The position numbers and the translations under genes were made by a program. Of a DNA stretch of 64,000 nucleotides, positions 29,065-37,500 are shown piece after piece. The stretch is from the NCBI RefSeq assembly GCF_014252275.1, contig NZ_CP059214.1:125906-189905 (forward strand), written 5' to 3'. A model generated the notes under the pieces. That model saw nothing but the letters and a program-made list of their open reading frames with translations, made no database searches and was not told the origin of the DNA. This stretch comes from Blattabacterium cuenoti (lineage in GTDB: Bacteria > Bacteroidota > Bacteroidia > Flavobacteriales > Blattabacteriaceae). Position 1 is the first letter of the stretch, and each line of letters starts with the position of its first letter.

Positions 29065-30171
29065 ATGGAAATTATGGTAAAAGATATTTCGGATAAATTG
29101 GAAGATTTAGCTCCGTTAGATTATAGTGAACCGTATGATAACGTAGGATTAATTGTGGGAGATCTATTCAAGAAAATTCAAAATATTCTAATAACATTAG
29201 ATTTAACCGAAGAGGTTATGATCGAATCCATTAATAAAAAGTGCGATTTGATAATCGTTTTCCATCCTGTTATTTTTCATCCGATAAAAAAAATAAATGG
29301 AAACACGTTTTCTGAAAGAGTGATCATTTATGCGATCAAACATGATATATCCATTTATGTTATCCACACCAATTTAGATGCTGTATGGGAAGGTACGGGA
29401 TCTTTTGTATATAATTTATTGAAAATAAATAAAGAAAAAGTATTAATTCCTAGAAAAGGAACAATGAAAAAATTAAATACTTACGTTCCTGTTAATTATG
29501 CAGAAAAAGTAAGAAATGCTTTATTTCTGAAAGGAGCAGGAAATATTTCTAATTATAGTCATTGCAGTTATAATGTAGAAGGATTGGGAAGTTATATGGG
29601 GAATGAATATACTCGTCCTTTTTTTGGTAAAAAAGAAGTTTTTCATCTAGAAAAAGAAATATGTATATCTGTTCTTGTTCCTAATCATAAGTTAAAATTG
29701 GTAAAAGAAGCACTTTTTCAAACCCATCCTTATGAAGAAGTTGCTTACGAAATTTACGATATCAATAATACTAATCCTCATATAGGAATCGGAATGGTTG
29801 GTAATCTTATTGATGAAATGAATCTTCATGATTTTCTTTCATATATTAAAAAAAATATGAATTTATCTTGTATAAAATATTCCAATCGGAATAATAAAAA
29901 AAAAATAAAAAGAGTATCGATGATTCCTGGATCTGGACGATTTGGAATTGAATCTGCTATTAAAGAACAATCTGATGCATTTATCTCTTCTGATTTTAAA
30001 TATCATGATTTTTTTAAATCTGAAAAAGATCTCGTTATTTTAGATATAGGACACTATGAATCTGAGAATTTTAACAAAAATTTGATAAAATCTTTTTTAG
30101 AAAAAAATTTTGATTCTATTTTTGTTTTTAAATCAGAAATCAATACTAATCCAGTGGAATATTATTATTAA
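29065..30171 (+). CDS. Nif3-like dinuclear metal-centre protein
   Basis: A member of the NIF3/DUF34 family, hexameric proteins with a two-metal site whose biochemical role is still unsettled. Metal-ligand candidates are the two His residues in FHPVIFHP near residue 75, the His and Asp in VIHTNLDAVWEG near 102, and the C-terminal IGHYESEN. As in many bacteria, a PII/CutA-like middle domain is inserted, seen as LVPNHKLKLVKEALFQTHPYEEVAYE. The ATG at 29065 is chosen; a TTG at 29038 and an ATG at 29074 are alternatives. It is followed directly by the coiled-coil gene, a pairing common in Flavobacteria. Confidence 0.88.
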   Translation: MEIMVKDISDKLEDLAPLDYSEPYDNVGLIVGDLFKKIQNILITLDLTEEVMIESINKKCDLIIVFHPVIFHPIKKINGNTFSERVIIYAIKHDISIYVIHTNLDAVWEGTGSFVYNLLKINKEKVLIPRKGTMKKLNTYVPVNYAEKVRNALFLKGAGNISNYSHCSYNVEGLGSYMGNEYTRPFFGKKEVFHLEKEICISVLVPNHKLKLVKEALFQTHPYEEVAYEIYDINNTNPHIGIGMVGNLIDEMNLHDFLSYIKKNMNLSCIKYSNRNNKKKIKRVSMIPGSGRFGIESAIKEQSDAFISSDFKYHDFFKSEKDLVILDIGHYESENFNKNLIKSFLEKNFDSIFVFKSEINTNPVEYYY

Positions 30172-30172
30172 T

Positions 30173-30994
30173 ATGAAAATTGATATAAACAAAAAAAATA
30201 TTACTGTAACAGAAAAATTGAGAGTTTTATATAATATTCAATTAATTGATTCTCGTATCGATGAAATACGGAGTTTTTATCTTCATGTTCCAATGGAAAT
30301 TAAGATCTTAGAAAAAGAAATCGAAAAAACAAAAGAACATTTATCAAAGATTCATTCGTGTATTTTATCTATAAAGGAAAAAAGGAATAAACAGGATAAA
30401 AACATTCATCAATCAGAACTATTAATTCATAAATATAAAAAACAAAAATATAGCATAACTAGTAATAGAGAATTATATACTATTAACAAAGAAATCGATT
30501 ATCAAAATTTGGAAATACAATTATCTAAAAAAAAAATTAAGGAATTTGATGCAAAAATACGAAACAAAAATCTTCTTTTTGAAGAAGGGGAAAAAACATT
30601 AGAAAACAAAAAACAACACTTTATTCATAGAAAAAAAGAACTAGAGAAAACTACAGAAAAAAATAAAAAAGAAGAGAAAATATTATTAGAAAGATATCTT
30701 TCATTATCTAATAAATTAGAAAAAAAGATATTTGATATTTACAAAAAAATTAGAAAAGGAGTTAAAAATGGAATTGCAATTGCACCCGTACAAAGAGGTG
30801 CTCCATTAGGTTCCTATTTAGCTATTACACCTCAAAAATATTCTGAACTGATACAGAGAAAAAAAATATTAATCGATGAACATAGTGGAAGAATATTAAT
30901 CGATGAAGAATTAGCAGAAGAAGAACGAAAAAAATCATTTCTTTATAAAAAAGAATTTACGGATTATGATAAAAAACAGGATAAAAAAAATTAA
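30173..30994 (+). CDS. Coiled-coil protein of the C4-type zinc-ribbon family, cysteines absent
   Basis: A 273-residue protein dominated by a long Lys/Glu-rich coiled coil (about residues 25-185), followed by a conserved C-terminal part with GVKNGIAIAPVQRGAPLGSY and then DEHSGRILIDEELAEEER. In many bacteria this last stretch is a zinc ribbon with CxxCGRIL-like cysteine pairs. Here the equivalent DEHSGRIL has none, which I recall as typical of flavobacterial members. The ATG at 30173 lies two bases after the Nif3-like stop; an upstream in-frame start at 30110 would overlap that gene and add a foreign hydrophobic leader. The function is unknown. Cytoplasmic location is inferred from the lack of a signal peptide. 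Confidence 0.8.
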   Translation: MKIDINKKNITVTEKLRVLYNIQLIDSRIDEIRSFYLHVPMEIKILEKEIEKTKEHLSKIHSCILSIKEKRNKQDKNIHQSELLIHKYKKQKYSITSNRELYTINKEIDYQNLEIQLSKKKIKEFDAKIRNKNLLFEEGEKTLENKKQHFIHRKKELEKTTEKNKKEEKILLERYLSLSNKLEKKIFDIYKKIRKGVKNGIAIAPVQRGAPLGSYLAITPQKYSELIQRKKILIDEHSGRILIDEELAEEERKKSFLYKKEFTDYDKKQDKKN

Positions 30995-31508
30995 GAATTT
31001 TCACTTATTGGAAGTTACTTCATGGAAAGAAAAATCGTTGAAAGATTTTTTTTCGAAAAAAGCTAATGTGATTATGTTTATTTGCAATCATTGTCCTTAT
31101 GTGAAACATATAAACAAAGAATTAATCAAATTATACAATGATTTTTCAAAAAAGGAAATTTCATTTATCGCTATTAATTCAAATGATGTGGAACAATATC
31201 CAGAAGATTCTCCTGAAAATATGAAAAATATTTCTTTGAAACTTGGATATCCATTTCCTTATTTTTTTGACAAGAAACAAAAAGTTGCAAAATACTATGG
31301 GGCTCAATATACTCCTGAATTCTTTATTTTTAATCATCATGGAAATTTATGTTATCAAGGACAATTAGATGATTCTAGACCAAAAAATCAAATTCCTGTA
31401 ACGGGAAACGACATAAGAAATATATTAAAAAATATTGTATATGGAAAAGGGTTGAATTCAACGATGGTAAAAGAAGGTTATGGATGTAGTATTAAGTGGA
31501 AAATATAA
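30966..31508 (+). CDS. Thioredoxin-fold redoxin (AhpC/TSA-like), shortened N-terminus
   Basis: A 180-residue thioredoxin-fold protein. The redox motif is FICNHCPYVKHI near residues 38-49, with the CxxC-like pair Cys-Asn-His-Cys. It is followed by INSNDVEQYPEDSPENM and the cis-proline region YTPEFFIF near 116. This pattern matches a flavobacterial family of about 190-200 residues related to peroxiredoxins/TlpA. The usual N-terminal strand before the kinase-like GTKAPDF segment seems trimmed. The ATG overlaps the preceding gene by 29 bases, so translation is probably coupled. No signal peptide is evident. The substrate is not known. Confidence 0.8.
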   Translation: MIKNRIKKIKNFHLLEVTSWKEKSLKDFFSKKANVIMFICNHCPYVKHINKELIKLYNDFSKKEISFIAINSNDVEQYPEDSPENMKNISLKLGYPFPYFFDKKQKVAKYYGAQYTPEFFIFNHHGNLCYQGQLDDSRPKNQIPVTGNDIRNILKNIVYGKGLNSTMVKEGYGCSIKWKI

Positions 31509-31509
31509 T

Positions 31510-32490
31510 TTATTTGTAATTATTTATAATACTTAAGAAGTATTCAATAGATTCATATAAACTTTTATTTAATATACCTCCTGCAGCATTTTTATGTCCT
31601 CCACCTCCGAAATATTTTCTAGAAAATAAATTAACATCGAAATCACCTTTTGAACGAAAAGAAATCTTGATAGGAAATGTTTCCCTTTCCTCAAAAAAAA
31701 AAGCTGAAAATACAATATTTTTTATTCCTAATCCATAATTAGTTATTCCATCTGTATCCCCCTTTTTGTATGGATAACGTTGAAGATCTAAGGCATTAAT
31801 GAATGTATAAGCAGTTCGATGGTTTGGTATAATTTTGATTCTTTTTAAGGCAATAGATAATAATCTTAATTTGTTTTCATTATACTTTTCTTGCAAATGA
31901 TTATAAATCAAAGGGATATTGATTCCTTTTTCAATAAGTTTTCCTGCAATAAAATGACTTTCTGAGGTAACAGAAGGATAACGAAAATAACCAGTATCCG
32001 TCATTAAACCAATGTATAAACATGTTGCAATATCTTTATCTAATTTTTCCAAATTATTCATATATGATATGAATCGAAAAACCATCATACTTGTCGATGG
32101 TACTGTTGTATCATAAAACATAAAATCACAATTCATAGGAAATGGATGGTGGTCAATTAATCCTTTTTTTGCTTTTGAGGAAAAAAAGGATTCTTTTAAT
32201 TCCCCGATACGGGATACATTATTGCAATCAATAAGAAAAATATAATCTGATTCATTAATTTTTTTTTGAATCGAATTTTTTTTTGTTTCGGAAAATATGA
32301 TAATTTCTTTGACTCCTGGAATCCATTGAAAAGATTTTGAATATGTTGTAGGAGATATAATAGATACTTTATTCCTTAATTTTTTAAAATAAAAAAAAAG
32401 TGCTAAAGATGAACCTAATGCATCTCCATCTGGATTATTATGGGGTAATAAAATTATTTTTTTTTTACTTATTTCATGAAGATTAATCAT
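31510..32490 (-). CDS. nrnA: DHH-family phosphoesterase (NanoRNase / pAp phosphatase, NrnA-like)
   Basis: Degrades very short RNA oligonucleotides and, in characterised relatives, 3'-phosphoadenosine 5'-phosphate. The manganese-binding motifs are PHNNPDGDALGSS near residues 16-28, FLIDCNN, the DHH motif in LIDHHPFP, and the late Asp in MTDTGYFR. The C-terminal DHHA1 domain ends in GGGHKNAAGG. At 326 residues it fits NrnA. It is the last gene of the dapD-tsaC-cca-nrnA run, four bases after cca, and is convergent with the redoxin gene with one base between them. Confidence 0.9.
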   Translation of the reverse strand: MINLHEISKKKIILLPHNNPDGDALGSSLALFFYFKKLRNKVSIISPTTYSKSFQWIPGVKEIIIFSETKKNSIQKKINESDYIFLIDCNNVSRIGELKESFFSSKAKKGLIDHHPFPMNCDFMFYDTTVPSTSMMVFRFISYMNNLEKLDKDIATCLYIGLMTDTGYFRYPSVTSESHFIAGKLIEKGINIPLIYNHLQEKYNENKLRLLSIALKRIKIIPNHRTAYTFINALDLQRYPYKKGDTDGITNYGLGIKNIVFSAFFFEERETFPIKISFRSKGDFDVNLFSRKYFGGGGHKNAAGGILNKSLYESIEYFLSIINNYK

Positions 32491-32494
32491 GTAT

Positions 32495-33931
32495 TTATAT
32501 TTTTTTTGTAAATCCTAATTTTTTTCCTTCTTTTAACATAAGAAAATAAGCCTCATGAAAACTATTGGATATTCTTCCTTCTAATATAGCTTCTTTAATG
32601 TAATTTTTAATAATTCCTATTTCTTTGCATGGCTTAATATGAAAAGTGTTCATGATATCGTATCCTGATATAGGAGATTTCCAGTTCATTACACGATCTT
32701 TAAGTTCTATATGTTTCATTCGATCCATTAAAGAAAAAATATTTTTTTTATAATAGATCATTTTATCCAAATGAATAGTTGTAATATCTGCAATACTTAA
32801 TTTGATTAAATCTTCTAGATCACTTCCCATATCGAATAATAATCGACGTATTGAAGAATCTTGTATTTGATCTCCTATTAAAGATCTCGTACGATAACTA
32901 TTCAATACCATTTTTTTTATATAATTCATAATTTTCCCTTTTGGAAGTTTTAATCGTTGAAAAATATTTTCAATCATTTTACTTCCTATAAATTCATGAG
33001 AATGAAATGTCCATCCTAATTCTGGAAAAAAACTTTTACAAAAAGGTTTTCCGATATCATGAAGTAATGCGGACCACCTAAGCCAAAGGGATGGAGAATG
33101 TTCCTTACTTATATTATCTATTACTTGTAAAGTATGATAAAAATTATCTTTATGTTTCAATTGATTTTTTTCATCTATTCCCTTGAGTAAAACTAATTCT
33201 GGTAATAATAATGATAACAGTCCGGATTTATATAATAAAAACAAACCAATTGAAGGTTGATCGGATAACAAAATTTTATTGAATTCATCAATAATCCTTT
33301 CTGAAGAAACAATGGAAATTCTTTTTTTATTATTTTTAATAGCATCGAAAGATTTTTTTTCAATACAAAAATGTAATTGTGTTGCAAATCTTATTGCTCT
33401 CATCATTCTCAATGGATCATCAGAATATGTAATATCTGAATTTAATGGGGTTCTTAAAATTCCTTTTTGTAAATCTGATAAACCATCGAATGGATCGATG
33501 AGATCTCCATAATTTTGATCATTCAAACTGATTGCTAAAGAATTCACTGTAAAATCTCTTCTTTTTTGATCATCTTTTAATGATCCAAACATTATTATTG
33601 GATTTCTACTGACAGAAGTATATAATTCTTTTCTAGAACCAACAAATTCTATTTTTTTATCGTGATATTTTAACATAGCAGTTCCATAATGTTGAAATTC
33701 AATAATCTTAGGATAATATTTGTTATATTGATAAATTGCATTTGCAACAGCAATCGCTAATTTTCTTCCTTCTCCGATAGTAATAATATCAATATCTTCC
33801 GTTATCAATTTTCCTAACAATATATCTCTTACGTATCCTCCGACTACATAACTATTTTGTTTAATTTTTTTTGAGCAAATATTTACGATTTTAAATATTT
33901 TTTCTTTATGTAGAAAAGATGATAAATTCAT
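32495..33931 (-). CDS. cca: CCA tRNA nucleotidyltransferase with HD domain
   Basis: Class II nucleotidyltransferase that adds or repairs the CCA end of tRNAs. The active-site loop is VVGGYVRDILLGK near residues 29-41 with the metal-binding EDIDI just after it. The template region shows RDFTVNSLAI, DPFDGLSDLQ and DDPLRMMRAIRFA near 173-185. A C-terminal HD domain appears as LLHDIGKP near 288-295. The 478 residues match the Bacteroidetes form. A poly(A) polymerase role cannot be excluded from sequence, but no other CCA enzyme is seen here. It lies between tsaC and nrnA with gaps of a few bases. Confidence 0.92.
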   Translation of the reverse strand: MNLSSFLHKEKIFKIVNICSKKIKQNSYVVGGYVRDILLGKLITEDIDIITIGEGRKLAIAVANAIYQYNKYYPKIIEFQHYGTAMLKYHDKKIEFVGSRKELYTSVSRNPIIMFGSLKDDQKRRDFTVNSLAISLNDQNYGDLIDPFDGLSDLQKGILRTPLNSDITYSDDPLRMMRAIRFATQLHFCIEKKSFDAIKNNKKRISIVSSERIIDEFNKILLSDQPSIGLFLLYKSGLLSLLLPELVLLKGIDEKNQLKHKDNFYHTLQVIDNISKEHSPSLWLRWSALLHDIGKPFCKSFFPELGWTFHSHEFIGSKMIENIFQRLKLPKGKIMNYIKKMVLNSYRTRSLIGDQIQDSSIRRLLFDMGSDLEDLIKLSIADITTIHLDKMIYYKKNIFSLMDRMKHIELKDRVMNWKSPISGYDIMNTFHIKPCKEIGIIKNYIKEAILEGRISNSFHEAYFLMLKEGKKLGFTKKI

Positions 33932-33938
33932 TTTATTT

Positions 33939-34523
33939 CTACATACGTAATATTTTTATTTGATTCGACTGGATTTTCATGATCATGGAATGATTATACA
34001 AAGATTTCTCTTTTCTTTTCAGATTTACAGCATAATCTATTTTATTTAAAATACATGGATTAATATCGTTAAATGATTGTGGAGAAGTACTTCCAGACAA
34101 ATTAGCAGAGGTAGAAATAATTGGACGATTAAGATTTTTAATAAGTAGTTTACAAAAAGGATCATGAGTTAAACGTATAGCTAATGAATGATTTCGAATT
34201 AAGAAATTGTATTTTATATTTTTTTTGATTTCATATATTATTGTTATCGGTTTTTTTTTATATCGAATATGATTGTACGAAATCATGTTTCTGGTAAAAT
34301 CCGAAATTTCTCCTACTAAACCACATAAACGATCTATACTTTCAACTAAAAGAATCATTGATTTGTTTGGATCTCTATTCTTAATTGTATATATTTTTTG
34401 CACTGATTTTTCATTAAATGCATCACAACCTATTCCCCAAATAGTATCTGTAGGATATAATAAAATCTTTCCTATTTTTAAAAAATAAATACTTTTATTT
34501 ACTTCTTTTTTATAAAAAGACAT
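33939..34523 (-). CDS. tsaC: L-threonylcarbamoyladenylate synthase
   Basis: YrdC-fold enzyme that makes threonylcarbamoyl-AMP from threonine, bicarbonate and ATP for the t6A37 tRNA modification. The signature YPTDTIWGIGCDA is near residues 23-35, followed by the basic KNRDPNKSMILLV stretch, and TRLTHDP-like and ISTSANLSG motifs in the C-terminal half. The 194 residues correspond to the TsaC (YrdC-only) length, with no Sua5 extension. Its start codon shares one base with the dapD stop, which implies translational coupling. Confidence 0.92.
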   Translation of the reverse strand: MSFYKKEVNKSIYFLKIGKILLYPTDTIWGIGCDAFNEKSVQKIYTIKNRDPNKSMILLVESIDRLCGLVGEISDFTRNMISYNHIRYKKKPITIIYEIKKNIKYNFLIRNHSLAIRLTHDPFCKLLIKNLNRPIISTSANLSGSTSPQSFNDINPCILNKIDYAVNLKRKEKSLYNHSMIMKIQSNQIKILRM

Positions 34524-35344
34524 TATACCGATATATTATGAGTTCTTAAAGCGTCATTTAATGAAGTTTTTTTATCTGTACTTTCTTTTCTTTTTCCAAT
34601 AATCATAGCACATGGAATATAATATATTCCAGCAGGATATTTTTTAGGATAAGATCCTGGAATAACAACTGAATATTTTGGAATTACTCCTTTTATTTCA
34701 ATAGGACCACTGTTATCTGTTATATCAAAAATTTTTATTGATGCTGTGAGAACTACATTTGCTCCTAACACTGCTCCTTTTTGAATGAGTACACCTTCTA
34801 CTAAAATACATCTAGATCCAATAAATACATCATCTTCTATAATTACAGGATGATCTTGTACTGGTTCCAATACGCCACCTATTCCTACTCCTCCACTAAT
34901 ATGAACACGATTTCCAATTTGTGCACAACTACCAATTGTTGCCCATGTATCTACCATCGTCTCTTTTCCTATATATGCACCGATATTTACATAAGACGGC
35001 ATAAGGATTACACCAGGAGAAATATACGAACCATAACGAGCTATCGCATGAGGAACAACGCGAATTCCTTTTTCTTTATATTGATTTTTTATAGGAATTT
35101 TATCATAAAATTCTAAAGGTCCTAATTCTATTTTGTTCATTTTTTGAATAGAAAAATACATAATAATGGCTCTTTTTACCCACTCATTTACCTTCCATGT
35201 TTCATGCACAAAATTACATACTCTAATTTCACCTTTTTCAAGATAATAAAGGACCTGATTTACTAAATCTTTTGTATATTTATTAGTATACCATGTATCT
35301 TTTTCCCTCCAAGCTTCTTCTATTCTCGATTCTAATTGATTCAC
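34523..35344 (-). CDS. dapD: Tetrahydrodipicolinate N-succinyltransferase
   Basis: Succinylates tetrahydrodipicolinate in the diaminopimelate/lysine pathway, also needed for peptidoglycan. The left-handed beta-helix is visible as hexapeptide repeats from about residue 95 to 220 (for example SPGVILMPSYVNIGAYIG, VDTWATIGSCAQIG). It ends in the conserved IIGKRKESTDKKTSLNDALR. No ATG is available. The GTG at 35344 gives NQLESRIEEAW aligned with the family start; a TTG at 35353 adds three residues. An exact Bacteroidetes promoter lies just upstream. It leads the dapD-tsaC-cca-nrnA run and is divergent from ruvX. Confidence 0.95.
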   Translation of the reverse strand: MNQLESRIEEAWREKDTWYTNKYTKDLVNQVLYYLEKGEIRVCNFVHETWKVNEWVKRAIIMYFSIQKMNKIELGPLEFYDKIPIKNQYKEKGIRVVPHAIARYGSYISPGVILMPSYVNIGAYIGKETMVDTWATIGSCAQIGNRVHISGGVGIGGVLEPVQDHPVIIEDDVFIGSRCILVEGVLIQKGAVLGANVVLTASIKIFDITDNSGPIEIKGVIPKYSVVIPGSYPKKYPAGIYYIPCAMIIGKRKESTDKKTSLNDALRTHNISV

Positions 35345-35366
35345 CTTTAACAAAATTTATATAAAA

Positions 35367-35396
35367 CAAAAGTAGGAAAATAAAATAAGATAACAA
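35367..35396 (-). promoter_or_regulatory. Bacteroidetes-type promoter for dapD-tsaC-cca-nrnA
   Basis: Read on the minus strand, TTG (35396-35394) is followed after exactly 19 bases by TACTTTTG (35374-35367), matching the TTG-N19-TAnnTTTG consensus of Bacteroidetes primary sigma promoters. Transcription would begin about four to seven bases later, only some 10-20 bases before the dapD start. It is the best promoter match seen in this window. The start site itself is inference. Confidence 0.6.
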
Positions 35397-35406
35397 TCAA
35401 ATATTT

Positions 35407-35414
35407 TATATTTG
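35407..35414 (+). promoter_or_regulatory. Putative -7 box abutting the ruvX start
   Basis: TATATTTG fits TAnnTTTG and ends four bases before the A of the ruvX ATG. If used, the transcript would begin at or next to the start codon and be nearly leaderless. No TTG sits 19 bases upstream, so support is weak. Confidence 0.25.
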
Positions 35415-35417
35415 TTT

Positions 35418-35840
35418 ATGGGAAAAATATTAGGAATTGATTATGGAACTGTCATGACAGGATTATCTATAACGGATGAACAAAAAATTTTTTCTTTTGG
35501 GTTAATTTCGTTATATACTGAAAAATTATTCATTTTTTTAGATCCTTTTTTGTGTACCGAAAATATAGAAAAAATTGTGATTGGATGTCCTAGAAAATGG
35601 AATAATAAAAAAGAAATAAATTTAGAAAAGAAAATTATAAAATTTATTCATATTTTTCATACAAAATTTCCAAACATTGATATAGAAAGAATAGACGAAC
35701 GTTTTACTTCAAAAATGGCTTTTTATTCTATGATAGAATTAGGTTTTAAAAAAAAACAAAGAAAAGAAAAAAAAATATTACATACAATTAGTGCTACTAT
35801 TATTTTACAATCTTATCTTAAAAAACAAGAAATCCTTTAA
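35418..35840 (+). CDS. ruvX: RuvX/YqgF-family putative pre-16S rRNA nuclease
   Basis: RNase H-fold protein implicated in 5' end maturation of 16S rRNA and annotated in some genomes as a Holliday-junction resolvase. The first catalytic Asp is in GIDYG (Asp8). IVIGCPRKWN and the second acidic site DERFTS (Asp93, Glu94) follow. The C-terminal family motif, normally with an Asp before the ISATIILQ helix, here reads LHTISATIILQ, so the third acidic residue is replaced by His122. The ATG at 35418 is preferred over a TTG at 35412. At 140 residues it has normal length. It is followed by def after four bases. Confidence 0.88.
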   Translation: MGKILGIDYGTVMTGLSITDEQKIFSFGLISLYTEKLFIFLDPFLCTENIEKIVIGCPRKWNNKKEINLEKKIIKFIHIFHTKFPNIDIERIDERFTSKMAFYSMIELGFKKKQRKEKKILHTISATIILQSYLKKQEIL

Positions 35841-35844
35841 ATCC

Positions 35845-36327
35845 ATGGTTTTACCAATTATTCTTTATGGAGATCCCATTTTAAGGAAAAAATGTATCGA
35901 TATAGATCATCGCATGTTTCCAAAAAAAGAATTAAAACAATTGATTCAAGATATGTTTGAAACCGTGAAAAAAGTAAACGGTATCGGATTATCTGCACCT
36001 CAAATCGGTAAATCAATACGTATTTTTATTGTTAATACTTCGTTGTTAAATAAGAATAATAAAACAATTCATTATCAAAAAGTTTTTATTAATGCAAAAA
36101 TACTACGAATTCATGGTAAAGAAACCCTTTTTAATGAAGGATGTTTAAGTATTCCAGGAATTATGGGAAATATAAAAAGAAAATCTCAAGTATTAATTGA
36201 ATATTATAATCAAAAATGGGAAAAACGAAAAGAAAATATATCAGGAATGCGTGCAAGAATTATATTACATGAATATGACCATTTAGAAGGAAAACTTTTT
36301 ATTGATTATTTTAATCATAAATCATAA
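35845..36327 (+). CDS. def: Peptide deformylase
   Basis: Metalloenzyme that removes the formyl group from the N-terminal methionine of new proteins. All three family motifs are intact: GIGLSAPQIG near residues 45-54, EGCLSIPG near 97-104 (metal-binding Cys), and HEYDHLEG near 141-148 (metal-binding His pair and catalytic Glu). The true start is the ATG at 35845, since the N-terminal VLPIILYGDPILRK is standard; in-frame codons upstream lie inside ruvX. The protein has 160 residues, slightly short of the usual 190, with a compact tail. It is convergent with rplT across 41 bases. Confidence 0.95.
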   Translation: MVLPIILYGDPILRKKCIDIDHRMFPKKELKQLIQDMFETVKKVNGIGLSAPQIGKSIRIFIVNTSLLNKNNKTIHYQKVFINAKILRIHGKETLFNEGCLSIPGIMGNIKRKSQVLIEYYNQKWEKRKENISGMRARIILHEYDHLEGKLFIDYFNHKS

Positions 36328-36368
36328 AAATAAACAAGCTCCTTGAATTGAATTCTATCAACGAATTA

Positions 36369-36716
36369 TCATGAATAAACAAAATCTATAATATTTTTAA
36401 ATACTTTAGGTTCATTCATAGAAATATCAGATAAAAGTTTTCTATTTATTTTTACATTATGATATGATAGTTTTTTTATAAAATCAGAATAAGACTTTCC
36501 ATATGTTCTCGTTCCTGCATTGATCCTTTGAATCCAAAGAGATCGTAAATTTCTTTTCTTATTCTTTCTTCCTGAAAAAGCATATAAAAACGATTTTTCT
36601 ACTGCATTTTTTGCAACGGTATAAATCTTTTTTCTTGATCCATAAAAACCCTTTGCTAACTTTATTATTTTTTTTCTCTTTTTTCTTGAAGAAACTGAAT
36701 TTGTAGATCTTGGCAT
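36369..36716 (-). CDS. rplT: 50S ribosomal protein L20
   Basis: Binds 23S rRNA early in large-subunit assembly and in many bacteria also represses its own operon. The 115 residues begin MPRSTNSVSSRKKRKKI, and the conserved KLAKGFYGSRKKIYT-like stretch lies near residues 19-33, followed by RKNKKRNLRSLWIQRINAG. It is the last gene of the infC-rpmI-rplT group, four bases after rpmI. The length and basic composition are normal. Confidence 0.97.
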   Translation of the reverse strand: MPRSTNSVSSRKKRKKIIKLAKGFYGSRKKIYTVAKNAVEKSFLYAFSGRKNKKRNLRSLWIQRINAGTRTYGKSYSDFIKKLSYHNVKINRKLLSDISMNEPKVFKNIIDFVYS

Positions 36717-36720
36717 AACT

Positions 36721-36909
36721 TTATATTTGTTTTTTAATATTCTTCATATCTGATTTACTTATAACATTAAATTTTGAAAGATTTCTTTTTCTTTTTTTTG
36801 ATTTCTTTGTAAGTAAATGATTTTTAAATGCATGTTTTCTTTTTATACTTCCATTATATGTTTTTTTAAATCTTTTTTTTGCACCTGATTTAGTTTTTCT
36901 TTTTGGCAT
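36721..36909 (-). CDS. rpmI: 50S ribosomal protein L35
   Basis: Small, very basic large-subunit protein of 62 residues. The beginning [17 protein letters not shown] is the L35 signature. The usual central [14 protein letters not shown] pattern lies near residues 31-44. It sits between infC and rplT with gaps of four bases on each side, the classical arrangement. Confidence 0.97.
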   Translation of the reverse strand: MPKRKTKSGAKKRFKKTYNGSIKRKHAFKNHLLTKKSKKRKRNLSKFNVISKSDMKNIKKQI

Positions 36910-36913
36910 ATTA

Positions 36914-37489
36914 TTACATTTTTTTTGGAGATAAAATCATATACATCCTTTTTCCTTCCATCACTGGCATTTGTTCCACTTTTCCATATTCTTCAATTTC
37001 TTCTGCAAATTTTAATAATTTTATTTTTCCTTGCTCTTTATAAACAATAGATCTTCCTTTAAAGAAAACGAATACTTTAACTTTATCTCCACGCATTAAA
37101 AATTTTTCTGCACTTTTTATTTTTACCCTTCCATCATGATCACCAATTTGTGGACCAAATCGAATTTCTTTAGTATTTATCTTAATTTGTTTAGCTTTAA
37201 ATTGCTTTTTTCTTTTTTTCTGTTCATATAAAAACTTTTTATAGTCTAATATTTTGCATACTGGAGGATTTAATTTAGGGTTAATTTCAACTAAATCTAA
37301 CCCTCGTTCAGAAGCAATATGAATAATTTCTTTTGTAGAATAGATCCCATTTTTTACTGAAGGATCTCCAACCAAACGGATGGTTCGAGAATTAATATTT
37401 TCATTAATTCTATATGATTCTTTTTTCTTTATAACCGGACGAGGAGGTCTTCTTCTTCTATGTCCTTTTGAAAATCTTTTTTTTATAAT
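36914..37489 (-). CDS. infC: Translation initiation factor IF-3 with non-ATG (AUU) start
   Basis: Keeps ribosomal subunits apart and checks the start codon and initiator tRNA. The N-domain phrase [17 protein letters not shown] and the linker/C-domain phrases [32 protein letters not shown] and [11 protein letters not shown] are diagnostic. The conserved N-domain extends well upstream of the TTG at 37375, and no in-frame ATG, GTG or TTG exists between there and the thrS stop that would give the whole protein. In-frame ATT codons at 37492 and 37489 and an ATA at 37486 are the candidates. I chose ATT at 37489, giving 191 residues. An AUU start is the known autoregulatory device of E. coli infC. 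Confidence 0.9.
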   Translation of the reverse strand: MIKKRFSKGHRRRRPPRPVIKKKESYRINENINSRTIRLVGDPSVKNGIYSTKEIIHIASERGLDLVEINPKLNPPVCKILDYKKFLYEQKKRKKQFKAKQIKINTKEIRFGPQIGDHDGRVKIKSAEKFLMRGDKVKVFVFFKGRSIVYKEQGKIKLLKFAEEIEEYGKVEQMPVMEGKRMYMILSPKKM

Positions 37490-37500
37490 AATGTAATGTT

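Noticed and set aside
34850-35116. An 88-codon frame opposite dapD
   Set aside because: It is antisense to the beta-helix repeats of DapD and rich in Thr, Tyr and Asn codons produced by that repeat; no independent support.
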